A DNA stretch of 64,000 nt from JAHCHG01 sp038246645 (GCA_038246645.1 JBBRVS010000002.1:23081-87080); one strand, 5' to 3'; shown: positions 34,125 through 43,849, counted from the stretch's first letter. Notes: generated from the letters alone by a model not told the origin. A program made the numbers and translations.

Positions 34125-34853
34125 TCAAGGCGTATCTTCATCTTCCGCCAACGCATCGTCTATGTCTTTTTCCAGTTTGAGTCTTAATTTATCAACCAGA
34201 AGATCGGCTTTCCTCACATTGTCCTGTAGATTCGTTTTGTTATTCGAGATTTCAGTCAGAAGATTTTGCAGATTTACCTTTTCCGATTCCAAACTTTTTT
34301 TTCTTTGTTCACGCAAGTCTTCCGGGCGCAGCGTGCCGGCAAAAGCAATGCTTCGATCAATAGCTTCGGGTCGGATATTATAGATGATCTGGTCGAGTTT
34401 TATTTGAATCTGGTTTTCTCTTTCGATCACATCGAAAAGCTGTTTGCGGAGCGCATCGGCGCGTTGTTCGGCGCGTGAAAGAATATCGAGATTCAGCAAA
34501 AGGCGTTTTTGTTTTTGGTCGTATTGATTTTCGTTTGTTGATTCCAGCGTTTTTATCCGCTGATTTAATTCTTTGATGCGGCTTTCAAAATCAACCGTTT
34601 CCTCTTCTTCCTGACCTTGATTTTGCGGAATTTCAACCGGCTGAATGATTATTTGATTGCTGTTTGGAAAATCATCGGCGCGGCTGACAATTTCAGGTGC
34701 TTCCGGAGTCGGTGTCGGTTTAACGACTTTTTTTGAGGTATTCGTCCGTCTGGTTGTTTGGGCATTTGAGTTTATAAAAAAACCGCTCAACAATACAAAA
34801 AATGCCATTAACCCGACTTTTATAAATTTTCGATTTTTATTTTTTAACTTCAT
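34125..34853 (-). CDS. Hypothetical exported coiled-coil protein
   Basis: A 242-residue protein. Start at 34853 (MKLKNKNRKFIKVGLMAFFVLLSGFFINSNAQ, signal peptide) with AAGGAAG upstream. A Thr/Pro-rich segment (VVKPTPTPEAPE) is followed by a long coiled coil from about residue 85 to the end (DFESRIKELNQRIKTLEST, RQKSLESEKVNLQNLL-type heptads). The C terminus is acidic (DALAEDEDTP). Its start overlaps the end of the preceding gene by 17 bases, so the two are translationally coupled. Function unknown; probably periplasmic. Confidence 0.8.
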   Translation of the reverse strand: MKLKNKNRKFIKVGLMAFFVLLSGFFINSNAQTTRRTNTSKKVVKPTPTPEAPEIVSRADDFPNSNQIIIQPVEIPQNQGQEEEETVDFESRIKELNQRIKTLESTNENQYDQKQKRLLLNLDILSRAEQRADALRKQLFDVIERENQIQIKLDQIIYNIRPEAIDRSIAFAGTLRPEDLREQRKKSLESEKVNLQNLLTEISNNKTNLQDNVRKADLLVDKLRLKLEKDIDDALAEDEDTP

Positions 34854-35139
34854 TTTCTTCCTTTTTCGGCAATTTTTTTCCGTTTGAACTTTCTTTATCG
34901 GGAAGCAGATCGCCCGTGAACATTTCCAGAACATTTTTGCCCAACCCGACAAATGGAACTGCGTCAAGACCTGAATTAACAAGTCCTTTAACAAAACCCT
35001 TTTTCTTTATGTCATAACCGACAAAACCGATTGCAATCACGGTGCCGACACCGGGAATCGTTTTACCGACTCGCCGAACCAATTTCCAACCGCCGGCGTG
35101 AACCAATTTTCTCGTTAAACTTTTCTTTTCATTTGCCAT
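34837..35139 (-). CDS. Hypothetical small protein coupled to coiled-coil gene
   Basis: A 100-residue protein. The basic N terminus (MANEKKSLTRKLVHAGGWKLVRRVGKTIPG) is followed by a moderately hydrophobic Gly/Val-rich stretch (VGTVIAIGFVGYDIKKKG) and GLVNSGLDAVPFVGLGKNVLEMFTGDLLP. This could be an amphipathic or membrane-associated hairpin. The C terminus is highly charged. It overlaps the start of the exported coiled-coil protein by 17 bases. Family not recognised. Confidence 0.75.
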   Translation of the reverse strand: MANEKKSLTRKLVHAGGWKLVRRVGKTIPGVGTVIAIGFVGYDIKKKGFVKGLVNSGLDAVPFVGLGKNVLEMFTGDLLPDKESSNGKKLPKKEENEVKK

Positions 35140-35261
35140 CAGAATTTTTCACCTTTGCTCAAAATATAGTTTTTATTATACTTGCCTTATTCGGATGACA
35201 AAAGCATACTTTTTATTTGCACGTCTTTTATTTGAGAAAGTTTCAAAGAAATAAGTAAAAT

Positions 35262-36233
35262 ATGACTCTAAGAATCAAAAATCTTTCAAAAAGATACGAT
35301 GAAAACTGGATTATCAAGGAAATTTCATTTGATGTGGAAAAAGGTGAAATTTTCGGTATTTTCGGCGTTGTCGGTGTCGGAAAATCAACTTTAATGCGAA
35401 CAATTGCCGGTGCTTTAAACACCGACGACGGCGAAATCTTTCTTGATGCCGACGATTTAACGAAGAAACCGTGCGAAGAACGCGGATTTTATTTTCCGAG
35501 TATCACCAACAGTTCTTTCTGGCAATCTATTTTCAACACCGATAAACCTTCGGAACTTGCCGACGGCGAAGGTCAGGCACTGGCTTTGGAAGATGCCCTG
35601 GAAAAAGCCGATAAAGTATTACTGCTTGATAATCAATTCTGTTTTATGGACAGGCAGCAGCGCGAAGAAAAGGCGGAAAAATTAAAAAAAACCGTCAAAT
35701 TAAAAAATCTTGCGGCTATTTTTGCTACGAGTAATTACGAAGAAATATTTTCGATCTGCGACCGTGTGGCAATTTTAGATAACGGAAAATTGATTCAGAT
35801 CGGCACGCCGCGCGAAGTTTATGAAAACCCGAAAACTGTTGCCGCCGCCAAGGCAACGGGTCGAAACAATATTATTCCGGCAAAAATGACATCGAATAAA
35901 TCAGAAATTCCCGAATTTATCACGATTGACGGCGAACATCGGATTTCTACTCAAAGAATTTCAAAAAACAGTTCCGGCACAATAAATCAAAATGTCAATC
36001 TGGCGATTCGCCCCGAACATATTTCAATTTCCTTCGGTGCGTCTTTTCCCGAAGACAATCTAGTAAAGGCTGAAATCACCGAAATTATTTATCAGGGCGC
36101 AACAACTCTTTTGAAACTCGACGCAAACGGATTATCGCTTCAAGCATTAGTCTTGCGACTCGTCGGTTTAAATGTCGGCGACGAATGCGTGGTCGGTCTG
36201 CCGCCGGACAGAATTTTTGTTTTGAGGGATTAA
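35262..36233 (+). CDS. Degenerate ABC transporter ATP-binding protein with TOBE domain
   Basis: A 323-residue protein with the layout of Fbp/Pot-type importer ATPases: an ABC domain and a C-terminal TOBE-like domain (NLAIRPEHISISFGASFPED onward). Walker A is good (GVVGVGKST, residues 35-43). Other parts have decayed. The signature is LADGEGQ instead of LSGGQ. Walker B reads VLLLDN, with Asn124 in place of the catalytic Glu. The switch His is missing (ATSN, 155-158). The helical subdomain is about 30 residues shorter than usual. No permease or binding-protein gene adjoins it. ATP binding without efficient hydrolysis is likely, so it may be regulatory rather than a transport motor. Confidence 0.85.
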   Translation: MTLRIKNLSKRYDENWIIKEISFDVEKGEIFGIFGVVGVGKSTLMRTIAGALNTDDGEIFLDADDLTKKPCEERGFYFPSITNSSFWQSIFNTDKPSELADGEGQALALEDALEKADKVLLLDNQFCFMDRQQREEKAEKLKKTVKLKNLAAIFATSNYEEIFSICDRVAILDNGKLIQIGTPREVYENPKTVAAAKATGRNNIIPAKMTSNKSEIPEFITIDGEHRISTQRISKNSSGTINQNVNLAIRPEHISISFGASFPEDNLVKAEITEIIYQGATTLLKLDANGLSLQALVLRLVGLNVGDECVVGLPPDRIFVLRD

Positions 36234-36337
36234 ATACTTTTTAATTTAAGTATTTGAATTGTTCAAAAAGCACAAGTTAATTTCACGCAAAGTCGCAAAA
36301 TAATATCAAAATCGAATCCATTTGGTTATTTATATAG

Positions 36338-36444
36338 GTCAGAACCGTCTGCCGCAAGCGGGCGGTTTAACTTAATGTTTCGAGCCGTTTGCGAACATTT
36401 GAAAAGTTAAACTTCAACCATCCGCTACCGCAGATGGTTCTGAC
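36338..36444. repeat. Inverted repeat GTCAGAACCGTCTGC
   Basis: The left arm GTCAGAACCGTCTGCCGCAA pairs with a right arm ending CAGATGGTTCTGAC. Inner words (GCGGGCGGTTTAACTT / AAGTTAAAC) also pair partly. It lies in the gap between the degenerate ABC gene and the convergent S8 peptidase gene. Confidence 0.75.
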
Positions 36445-36448
36445 TTTG

Positions 36449-36489
36449 AAAAAAGAGTAAGAACATTTCTTATTTCCTTACTCTTTTTT
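36449..36489 (-). terminator. Bidirectional terminator between ABC and S8 genes
   Basis: A stem AAAAAAGAGTAAG pairs with CTTACTCTTTTTT, with T-runs on both strands. It lies 24 bases after the S8 stop. Confidence 0.85.
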
Positions 36490-36512
36490 GAAAATATATT
36501 TAACTGCTTTCT

Positions 36513-39113
36513 TCAATTTGCCACAAAATTAAGATTCGTGATTTGACCATTCACGGTAACTTGCTGAGAACTGAACTGATAGCCTTTACTTCTTACTTGA
36601 ACTTCGTAAGTTTGTTCTACTTCAATTCCGTTAAACTGAAAATAACCAAACTGATTTGAAAATATTGTCCGGCTCTCGCCCTGCATATTCGTCAAGGTTA
36701 TACTCGCTCGATTTAAACCCCGTCCGTTATTTGATAAAACTTTTCCTGAAACGGATACCGGAGCAAGCGACCTAGGCTGGAAATTGTAGGCAACAAGCGA
36801 AAAATGCTGATCGGTCGAATCGGCATTGCCTAAAATTCCGTTGCCGTTTAAAGCTGTTGCCGAAACTTGAATTGAAAATGCTGTTCCCGCCGGAATTCCT
36901 GCCGGAAGAAAGAGGTTTTCAACATTGTTTCGATTGTCGGCAACTCCGCCTGTCGTAGAAGTTCCGGCGGAGAAGACGTTTCCTTTATAAACATTAGCGC
37001 CAATCGTAACTGTCAAATCGAGATTATTGACAAGAGCCGGATCGCTGACTCCCGGCGGGTCTGTCCAGACGAGCGTTACGCGGACGGGTTTGGTCGCATC
37101 GGAAACCGTTCCGCTGATCGTGTGATTATTTCCTGTATCGGAAAATTCGACCGTTTGATTAGTATAATTCATCGGAACGCCCGTATTGAACATTAATCTC
37201 ATATTCATTCGTCCCCAGCCTTCATTTCCGTTCGGAATCGGTGTGTTCGTTAATGAACCGTTCATTTCCTGTCCGGTATTCAGAATCGCGGCTTTGACGA
37301 GCGACGGACTCGGAAATTCTCCGCTGTTCGTGCTTTTCCAGAATTGCGTAAAAAGCGCGGCGGCTCCGGCAACCTGCGGCGCGGCGTGCGATGTTCCAGA
37401 ACTGTAACTGTGATTTGCGTCAATTTGCCCGCTGACGCTTCCGCCTGTTCCGGCTCGCGAACCCGTAATAGCAGTTCCGGGAGCGGTAATATCGGGCTTG
37501 ATGCGACCGTCGGCGGCTGGTCCGCGGCTCGAACTCGAACGCAGATCATCCATATTATCCGCGCCTGTTCCGAGAATTTCAGTTCTGATATTTTCCGAAT
37601 TTGCCACCGCAATCGTATTTTTCGACATTTTCGGCTGCGTCAGACCGCTGGTGCCCGAATTTCCGGCGGAAAAGACGATATTGATCGGATCAATCGTCGC
37701 GCCTAGAGATGCGTCCTGAATAAATCCGTCCCACAGCGCGGCGCGTGAACTGTAGGTATTTCCGTTAGTTCCTGCGCCCCAACTGTTATTTGTGATTGTT
37801 CCTTTAACACCGTTCAGTCCGACGGTGTTCAAAGTATCGTCAACCGATTGAGCATCGGTCGTCGTGTTTCCGGATTTTAAGAAAGCAATATTGATAATAT
37901 TTGCCTTCGGCGCGATTCCTCGCCCGTAATTATAACCTGTCGGATCGAGTCCGCCGAACGGCGTATCGCCGGCGATGATGCTGGCATTGATATGTCCGTG
38001 TCCGCCGCTCGCGCCGGCGGTTGCGCCTCTGAGCGGTCCGTCAATCGTGTTGCCCGAAGTTATATAGAATCCGCCGTTTCCGGGAATGGAAACGCCGTCG
38101 TCAACGACCGCCACCGTAACGCCTGTCCCGTCAACACCGAATTGCGTTAAAGGTTCATATCCCGGCGGATTCAAAACCGTCGTGCTGGAAAAATTGCCTG
38201 AAACGATCTGTGCCGCCCGCTCGTCTTCCCTTTGCGGTTTGAAGTATGGATCAATTCTGACGACATCTCTGAGCTTGGCGACATTTTCCACATCACTCGG
38301 CGACATTTGCACGCGAATTATGCTGAAAAAATTATGCGGCGGTTTTTCGACCGTGATCACCTGCCGACCAACAGTATTTGAAATTTCATCTCTGATAGTG
38401 AGCAAATCCGCTCTCGAAAAAACCGCGACATCGTATTCGGCAAATGCGCCTTTTAAGCCGGAAACGAAATTTTCCAGATGGTTAGAGCTTTTTTGCTCCG
38501 AAGTGTAGCGTCCGACCCAGCGAACTCTTGAATGATTCGCAACTCGATTGATCGTCGCCGCATCAGCATAAACAAAATACGCCTGATGCGGAATATATTG
38601 AACGACTTCCGCGCCGATCTCTTCGAGACTTTCGAGCCATTCGCCTCTGGTCGAAGCGGCAAATTGGACGATGTAATAATCTTTGTCGGAAGAATTTTCG
38701 ATTTTTCCATTGGGTTTTACTGCATTTTCGCCGAGCGGTTCAAATTTTCCCGACGGAAGATTTATCGAAGTTTCCAAAGGTTGAACATCCAGTGCGGCAG
38801 TTTCGAGAATTTTCGATTTATCCTTCGCCAAAATGACCAAGCTGCCGTAATCTTCGATAATCGTTCCCAATTGCGAAATCTTTGTCCGGTCTTCGATACT
38901 ATTAATTTTGACGCGGACAAAATCTTTTGCGTTATCGCGAACAATTTCCGTAATCGCATCGCCGGTTTGATATTTTTCAAAAACAGCTTTTATGACATTT
39001 TTTTCCTGCGCCTTCATCGGATTAAAAACGACTCCGGCGAAAATTGCGATCAACCCGACAAAAACTACAAAACCCGCGAATAAACGCCAATTAATCTGAA
39101 ACTTCTTTTTCAT
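36513..39113 (-). CDS. Large secreted S8 family serine peptidase
   Basis: An 866-residue exported subtilase. Start at 39113 (MKKKFQINWRLFAGFVVFVGLIAIFAGVVF, signal or anchor) with AAGGA upstream. A propeptide-like region covers about residues 30-290. The catalytic residues are Asp in VAVVDDGVSIPG, His in ASGGHGHINASI, Asn in TNNSWGAG and Ser in YSSGTSHAAPQVAGAA. A beta-rich jelly-roll region (about 590-770) follows. The last ~90 residues form a carboxypeptidase-regulatory-like beta domain (VSGKVLSNNGRGLNRASITLTN, GYFQFNGIEVEQTYEVQVRSKGYQF). Secreted or surface protease for protein degradation. Confidence 0.92.
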   Translation of the reverse strand: MKKKFQINWRLFAGFVVFVGLIAIFAGVVFNPMKAQEKNVIKAVFEKYQTGDAITEIVRDNAKDFVRVKINSIEDRTKISQLGTIIEDYGSLVILAKDKSKILETAALDVQPLETSINLPSGKFEPLGENAVKPNGKIENSSDKDYYIVQFAASTRGEWLESLEEIGAEVVQYIPHQAYFVYADAATINRVANHSRVRWVGRYTSEQKSSNHLENFVSGLKGAFAEYDVAVFSRADLLTIRDEISNTVGRQVITVEKPPHNFFSIIRVQMSPSDVENVAKLRDVVRIDPYFKPQREDERAAQIVSGNFSSTTVLNPPGYEPLTQFGVDGTGVTVAVVDDGVSIPGNGGFYITSGNTIDGPLRGATAGASGGHGHINASIIAGDTPFGGLDPTGYNYGRGIAPKANIINIAFLKSGNTTTDAQSVDDTLNTVGLNGVKGTITNNSWGAGTNGNTYSSRAALWDGFIQDASLGATIDPINIVFSAGNSGTSGLTQPKMSKNTIAVANSENIRTEILGTGADNMDDLRSSSSRGPAADGRIKPDITAPGTAITGSRAGTGGSVSGQIDANHSYSSGTSHAAPQVAGAAALFTQFWKSTNSGEFPSPSLVKAAILNTGQEMNGSLTNTPIPNGNEGWGRMNMRLMFNTGVPMNYTNQTVEFSDTGNNHTISGTVSDATKPVRVTLVWTDPPGVSDPALVNNLDLTVTIGANVYKGNVFSAGTSTTGGVADNRNNVENLFLPAGIPAGTAFSIQVSATALNGNGILGNADSTDQHFSLVAYNFQPRSLAPVSVSGKVLSNNGRGLNRASITLTNMQGESRTIFSNQFGYFQFNGIEVEQTYEVQVRSKGYQFSSQQVTVNGQITNLNFVAN

Positions 39114-39242
39114 CAATATTTTCCTTTTATTAAAATTTGGGGGATTGAATGGTTTGAAAAACCAAATAATTTTTTTTCGATTTTTGAAATTTATCACAAA
39201 TAAAACTGCGATAAAAGTAAATTCCCGCAAGAAAAGAAAAAA

Positions 39243-39275
39243 CCTGAATTATTTCAAAGAGAGAAATAATTCAGG
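39243..39275 (-). terminator. Terminator for OmpA-family gene
   Basis: A perfect stem CCTGAATTATTTC / GAAATAATTCAGG with a 6-base loop, followed on the minus strand by a T-rich run. Lies just after the OmpA-family stop. Confidence 0.85.
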
Positions 39276-39303
39276 CAAAAAAAGATTGTAATTCTAAATC
39301 AAT

Positions 39304-40863
39304 TTAATTTTGAATATTCGAAGACAAATTCGCCGGCAGAATCGGAACTAAAGTTATTTGGATTCTTCGATTTTTTGCGCGGTTGGCATTTGTCGAATTC
39401 GGCACAATCGGCAGACCCGCGCCCATTCCTCTGGCTTCGATGCGGTCTTGCGAAACGCCGTAAGTCAATAACCGGTCGGCAATCGCCTGCGCTCTTTCTT
39501 GTGTTAATGTTTGCAGTTCATCGGGCGTGCCGCTGTTGTCGGTGTGCGATTCGATGACAATTTTGTAATCGGTGCTGTTTGCCAGAACTTCGACCATCGA
39601 AGCCAATTTCGGTTCGTTTGCCGTGGCAAAGCTGCTGACGCGAGTTCCCGTCCAATAATTTTCCGGCAGAATCACAACGATTCCGCGATCATTTTTGCTG
39701 ACTGCGCCGAATCTTCCCAATGAATCAAACAAAACGCCTTCGTTTGCCTGCATCCGCGCCAGGCGGTTTGCCGCATCTTGCTGACGCTGGAGCGCGATTT
39801 TTTCACCTTCGATCTGGGCGAGTTTGATTTTCGCTGTTTCGTTTTCATTTCGCAGCTGTGTATTTTCATTACGAAGTTGTTTGACCTGATCCGAAAAATT
39901 CTGCGCGTCGCGTTCGGCTAATTCCCGATTGCGTGTTTCGCGGGAAAGTTCGGCTTTGAGCGCGTCTATCTGATCTTGAGCATCAACAAATTTTTGTTCC
40001 TGATCGCGGACTTCGGCATCGGCGCGAATCTTTTCATTGAGTTTTTCGCGGGATTGTTTGCTTGAAGCGGCGTTATTTTCGGCTTTTACAGCCGCGCCGA
40101 TGGCTTTGCGCGCCGAAACATCAATAATATCTTCACTGCGTTTCGCCTGCCATTCGTCTTCGGCTCTTTTCAGGAGAGTTTCGGCTTCCTGCAATTCTTC
40201 CGGCGCATCGCGCTGCGCTCCGGCAAACTTTGCTAAGGCAACCGCTTGTTTTGCCTGCAAAATTGACGAGGGAATTTCCCGGTAATCTACTTCGGCTATT
40301 TCCGGCGTTCGTGCATCATTAAAATAATCGCTCGAATTCCCGAAATACTGAACCGTCGTGGTCGTTGCCAGAGTTCTGCCGCTCTTGGCATACGGACTAG
40401 TATTTTCGAGCATTACGGAACGGCTCGGGCGCGTAACCAGAAAATGCGGTTCGGCTGTTATCATCAATGCAAATGTCTGCAAAGGAGTTGTCACGGAAAT
40501 CGTGGAATCGAATTCAAAAAATCCGCGCCGCTTGATTTCGCCGAGATTATTTATTTGTCCGGTCGGTGAAACCGCCCACAAAACATACGTTGCATAACCC
40601 GCTCCGAGTTCGAACGGGCGCGGCATTTTTGAAATCGAAAGTTCGATCTCCGTGCCGTTCTTATTCGTTCTTTTAATTTTTGCTTCGCCCTTCATTCGCG
40701 GAAAACGCGTCGTTCCGCGAAATTGCAGAAAAACGAGTTCGTCCAAAGGATACGTGACGGCGGTCGTTTCACGCGGCACATCGAGCTGGGCTAAAATTGG
40801 CAAAGTTAATGAAAATAAAGCGAATAATAGCGATAGAATTTTTGTTGACCTGAATTTTTTCAT
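39304..40863 (-). CDS. OmpA family outer-membrane protein with coiled coil
   Basis: A 519-residue exported protein (signal peptide MKKFRSTKILSLLFALFSLTLPILAQ). Residues about 30-180 form a beta domain. A long coiled coil spans about 195-370 (REKLNEKIRADAEVRDQEQKF, RNENTQLRNENETAKIKLAQIE). The C-terminal OmpA domain binds peptidoglycan: NSTDYKIVIESHTDNSGTPDELQTLTQERAQAIADRLLTYGVSQDRIEARGMG, with the usual NRAKNRRIQI end. It should link the outer membrane or a periplasmic complex to the cell wall. Confidence 0.92.
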   Translation of the reverse strand: MKKFRSTKILSLLFALFSLTLPILAQLDVPRETTAVTYPLDELVFLQFRGTTRFPRMKGEAKIKRTNKNGTEIELSISKMPRPFELGAGYATYVLWAVSPTGQINNLGEIKRRGFFEFDSTISVTTPLQTFALMITAEPHFLVTRPSRSVMLENTSPYAKSGRTLATTTTVQYFGNSSDYFNDARTPEIAEVDYREIPSSILQAKQAVALAKFAGAQRDAPEELQEAETLLKRAEDEWQAKRSEDIIDVSARKAIGAAVKAENNAASSKQSREKLNEKIRADAEVRDQEQKFVDAQDQIDALKAELSRETRNRELAERDAQNFSDQVKQLRNENTQLRNENETAKIKLAQIEGEKIALQRQQDAANRLARMQANEGVLFDSLGRFGAVSKNDRGIVVILPENYWTGTRVSSFATANEPKLASMVEVLANSTDYKIVIESHTDNSGTPDELQTLTQERAQAIADRLLTYGVSQDRIEARGMGAGLPIVPNSTNANRAKNRRIQITLVPILPANLSSNIQN

Positions 40864-40974
40864 TTATTTTCTCCGAAATATTGCAGTTTTTTTTGAAAGT
40901 ATTCTAAGAACTGATGCGTTTTATCTTTTCTACGTTGCAAATGTTACCACAAACCGCGAAATTATTTAATAACT

Positions 40975-41004
40975 TTGGACAATCGGAAAATTACTGAGTA
41001 TATT
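40975..41004 (+). promoter_or_regulatory. Likely promoter of ABC exporter gene
   Basis: A -35 box TTGGAC (40975-40980), an 18-base spacer and a -10 box TATATT (40999-41004), 17 bases before the ATG. The leader would be very short. Confidence 0.45.
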
Positions 41005-41020
41005 CAATAATTCAACGAAA

Positions 41021-42823
41021 ATGAAAGATTTCAAAAGGCTTCTAAGCTATCTCAGACCGCATCTTTTTACATTTATTATTGCGACCATCGCAATGATTTT
41101 TGTCGCGTTTTTTGAAACCGCCACATTTTCTCTGCTTGTTCCGATTTTCGATCAGGCATTCAGCACAAATGCCGCGCAATCAACGACGACACTTTTTAAT
41201 TTGCAGGAATTAATACCGAAAGATGATTGGTTCAGAGCCTGGGCAACAATTTCCGGTTTGCTTTTGTTTTTCACCATCGGCGGCGGAATTTCCGAGTATT
41301 TTTCTTCGTATTTAATGGCAAAAATCGGACAATCTTCGATTTTGCAGCTGCGGCAGGAACTCTATGAACATCTGCTTAAGCAATCGTCGGATTTTTTTCA
41401 GAAAAACCGTACGACATTTCTCGTTTCGCGCTTGATTAACAGCGCGGCGGCAATCGAACAGGCGGTTGCGGCGAATCTGCGCGACGTTTTGCGCGAGAGT
41501 TTTAATCTCGTCGCATTCTTGAGCGCGGCGTTTTATTTTAACTGGCGTTTGATGCTCGGAGCTTTGATCATCGCACCGATCATTGCCGGTCTGACGTCAA
41601 AATTCAGCAAATCGCTGAGAAAATTGGCGGAAGAAACCTACGAAGGCAATAAACTTTTAACCGACACGGTTCAGGAAACGCTTTCAAATCACGCAATCGT
41701 TAAGGCTTATCGCGGCGAAGAACGCGAAAAAAAGCGGTTTGCGCGTGTTGCCGAAATGATTGCGCGGGCAAATCTGCGGTCGGGCAGAATCGCCGCAACT
41801 TCGCCGCCCGTAATTACGACAATCGGTGTGATTGCCATAGTTACGCTCCTTTTTTTCGGTTTGCGCGAAATAAATACCGGACAAATGGAACCCGCGCAGT
41901 TTTTTGCGTTTCTGGCTCTGCTCTTTAAAAGCTACGATCCGATGCGGAAAATCTCGCGCCAGCATAATGAAATTTCTAAAGCATTCGCCGCCGCCAGAGA
42001 TGTCTGGGATGTTTTGGATATTGACGACGAATTGCCCGAAAAACCTGATGCCGCCGAATTAAAACCGCTTGAAAACAAAATTGAACTCAAAAATGTGACA
42101 TTCAAATATCAGAACGATAAAAAAAATGTCATCAAGAATGTTGATCTGGAAATTCCGAAAGGAACGATGGTCGCGCTCGTCGGCGAAAGCGGCGGCGGAA
42201 AATCGAGTTTGATCAAATTAATTCAAAGACTTCACGACGTTTCCGAAGGCGCGATTTTATGGGACGAAACCGATCTGCGTGATGCAAAGATCGTCAGCCT
42301 CAGAAAACAGATCGCACTCGTAACGCAGGAAACGGTTTTATTTAACGACACGATAAACTACAATATTTCCTACGGAAACCCGGACGCATCGCGCCAAGAA
42401 ATCGAAGAAGCGGCGCGTATTGCCTTTGCCGACGGTTTTATCAAGGAATTGCCGGAAGGTTATGAAACTTTGGTGGGAGAGCGCGGAACTTTTCTGTCCG
42501 GCGGTCAACGGCAAAGAATCGCCATCGCCCGCGCCGTACTTGTCAACGCGCCGGTTTTGATATTGGATGAAGCCACATCCGCGCTCGATACCGAATCGGA
42601 ACAGCTCGTGCAGAAAGCCTTGAATTATCTGATGGAAAACCGCACTTCGATCGTCATCGCGCACCGCCTTTCGACAATCCGCAGAGCCGATAAAATCGTC
42701 GTGATGCAAAAGGGAAAAATCGTCGAAAGCGGCACGCACGAAGAATTATTAAAAAATGGCGGAGTTTATAAACGTCTTTACGAACTCCAATTTGCCGAAG
42801 AAGAAATTTTGGAAAAAATATAA
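41021..42823 (+). CDS. ABC exporter, fused permease and ATPase (MsbA-like)
   Basis: A 600-residue half-transporter. The membrane domain (about residues 1-320) has six predicted helices, e.g. HLFTFIIATIAMIFVAFFETATF and FNWRLMLGALIIAPIIAGL. The ATPase domain is complete: Walker A GESGGGKSS, Q-loop ALVTQETVLFNDT, signature LSGGQRQRIAIARA, Walker B VLILDEATSALD and H-loop VIAHRLST. It functions as a homodimer exporting lipids, lipopolysaccharide precursors or drugs. The MsbA-like label is by overall form only. The stop codon touches a large inverted repeat. Confidence 0.93.
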   Translation: MKDFKRLLSYLRPHLFTFIIATIAMIFVAFFETATFSLLVPIFDQAFSTNAAQSTTTLFNLQELIPKDDWFRAWATISGLLLFFTIGGGISEYFSSYLMAKIGQSSILQLRQELYEHLLKQSSDFFQKNRTTFLVSRLINSAAAIEQAVAANLRDVLRESFNLVAFLSAAFYFNWRLMLGALIIAPIIAGLTSKFSKSLRKLAEETYEGNKLLTDTVQETLSNHAIVKAYRGEEREKKRFARVAEMIARANLRSGRIAATSPPVITTIGVIAIVTLLFFGLREINTGQMEPAQFFAFLALLFKSYDPMRKISRQHNEISKAFAAARDVWDVLDIDDELPEKPDAAELKPLENKIELKNVTFKYQNDKKNVIKNVDLEIPKGTMVALVGESGGGKSSLIKLIQRLHDVSEGAILWDETDLRDAKIVSLRKQIALVTQETVLFNDTINYNISYGNPDASRQEIEEAARIAFADGFIKELPEGYETLVGERGTFLSGGQRQRIAIARAVLVNAPVLILDEATSALDTESEQLVQKALNYLMENRTSIVIAHRLSTIRRADKIVVMQKGKIVESGTHEELLKNGGVYKRLYELQFAEEEILEKI

Positions 42824-42959
42824 GACTGGAGCGCATGCGTCCCGCTTGCAATGAGCGCAAAGCGCGAAAAAGCGTTTGATTACAAATAAACTTGATTTTT
42901 ATTCCATCGCCGTTCCGCCGCTACCGCGACGGTGCAAGCGGGACGCAGGCGCTCCAGTC
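42824..42959. repeat. GC-rich inverted repeat GACTGGAGCGC
   Basis: The left arm starts GACTGGAGCGCATGCGTCCC and continues GCTTGCA. The right arm reads TGCAAGCGGGACGCAGGCGC and then TCCAGTC. It begins at the base after the ABC exporter stop and ends 11 bases before the yicC start. Confidence 0.85.
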
Positions 42960-42970
42960 AAAAGAAAATT

Positions 42971-43849
42971 ATGAAATCAATGACCGGATTCGGGCGTGGA
43001 AACATTGCGATTGACAATTTTTCCGCAACCGTTGAAATAAAAACAGTAAATAATCGTTTTCTGGACATAAGTCTGCGGATGCCGAATGAACTTCAGCCGA
43101 TTGAAGCGGATTTGAAGCGTTTGATCACGGACAGACTTTCGCGCGGACGGATCGAGATAAATCTGAGCTACGAACAAAATCAAGAAGTCGTTTTTGAACT
43201 CAATCGTCCTTTAATTTCGGGCTATATTTCCGCGCTCAAGGAAATGCAGAAAACATTCGGTTTAGAGGGCGAACCCGATATGAATTACATTGCGCGTCTG
43301 CCTAATGCTTTTCAGACGGCGAAAGCGGATTTATCGGAAGAACCAACCGAAGCGATTAAAAATGCGTTCAAGCTCGCGCTTTTAGAACTCGAAAAAATGC
43401 GCGAAATCGAAGGAGCATCATTAAAGAACGAATTAGAATCGCGTCTTTCGGGCATCGAAAAATTTATTCCGGTAATCGAAGCCGAAAGCGAAAATATTCT
43501 GGAAGAATATCGTGAACGTTTAACCAAAAAAATCGCCGAAATGCTCGGAAAAAGCGATTCGCAGATCGAAATCGACCAGGGCAGACTCGCGCAGGAAGTC
43601 GCCTATTTAGCGACCAGAAGCGATATTTCCGAAGAAATCACGCGGCTGAAAAGCCACATCGAACAATTTCGCACGATTATGGAAGACGAAAAAGATGTCG
43701 GCAAGCGGCTCGATTTTCTAACGCAGGAATTAAACCGCGAAGCAAATACGATCGCTTCCAAAACGCAGAATTTAATTGTTAAGGAATCGTCCTTAACAAT
43801 TAAAGCGGAAATCGAAAAAATCCGCGAACAAGTCCAGAATGTCGAGTAA
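42971..43849 (+). CDS. YicC family endoribonuclease-like protein
   Basis: A 292-residue YicC protein. Start at 42971 (MKSMTGFGRGNI), the invariant family N terminus. The family has been linked to RNA decay in stationary phase. N-terminal part: TVEIKTVNNRFLDISLRMPNELQPIE. C-terminal DUF1732 block: DISEEITRLKSHIEQF, GKRLDFLTQELNREANTIASK. It lies upstream of gmk and rpoZ, the usual context. No Shine-Dalgarno sequence is visible because the inverted repeat ends right upstream. Confidence 0.93.
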   Translation: MKSMTGFGRGNIAIDNFSATVEIKTVNNRFLDISLRMPNELQPIEADLKRLITDRLSRGRIEINLSYEQNQEVVFELNRPLISGYISALKEMQKTFGLEGEPDMNYIARLPNAFQTAKADLSEEPTEAIKNAFKLALLELEKMREIEGASLKNELESRLSGIEKFIPVIEAESENILEEYRERLTKKIAEMLGKSDSQIEIDQGRLAQEVAYLATRSDISEEITRLKSHIEQFRTIMEDEKDVGKRLDFLTQELNREANTIASKTQNLIVKESSLTIKAEIEKIREQVQNVE

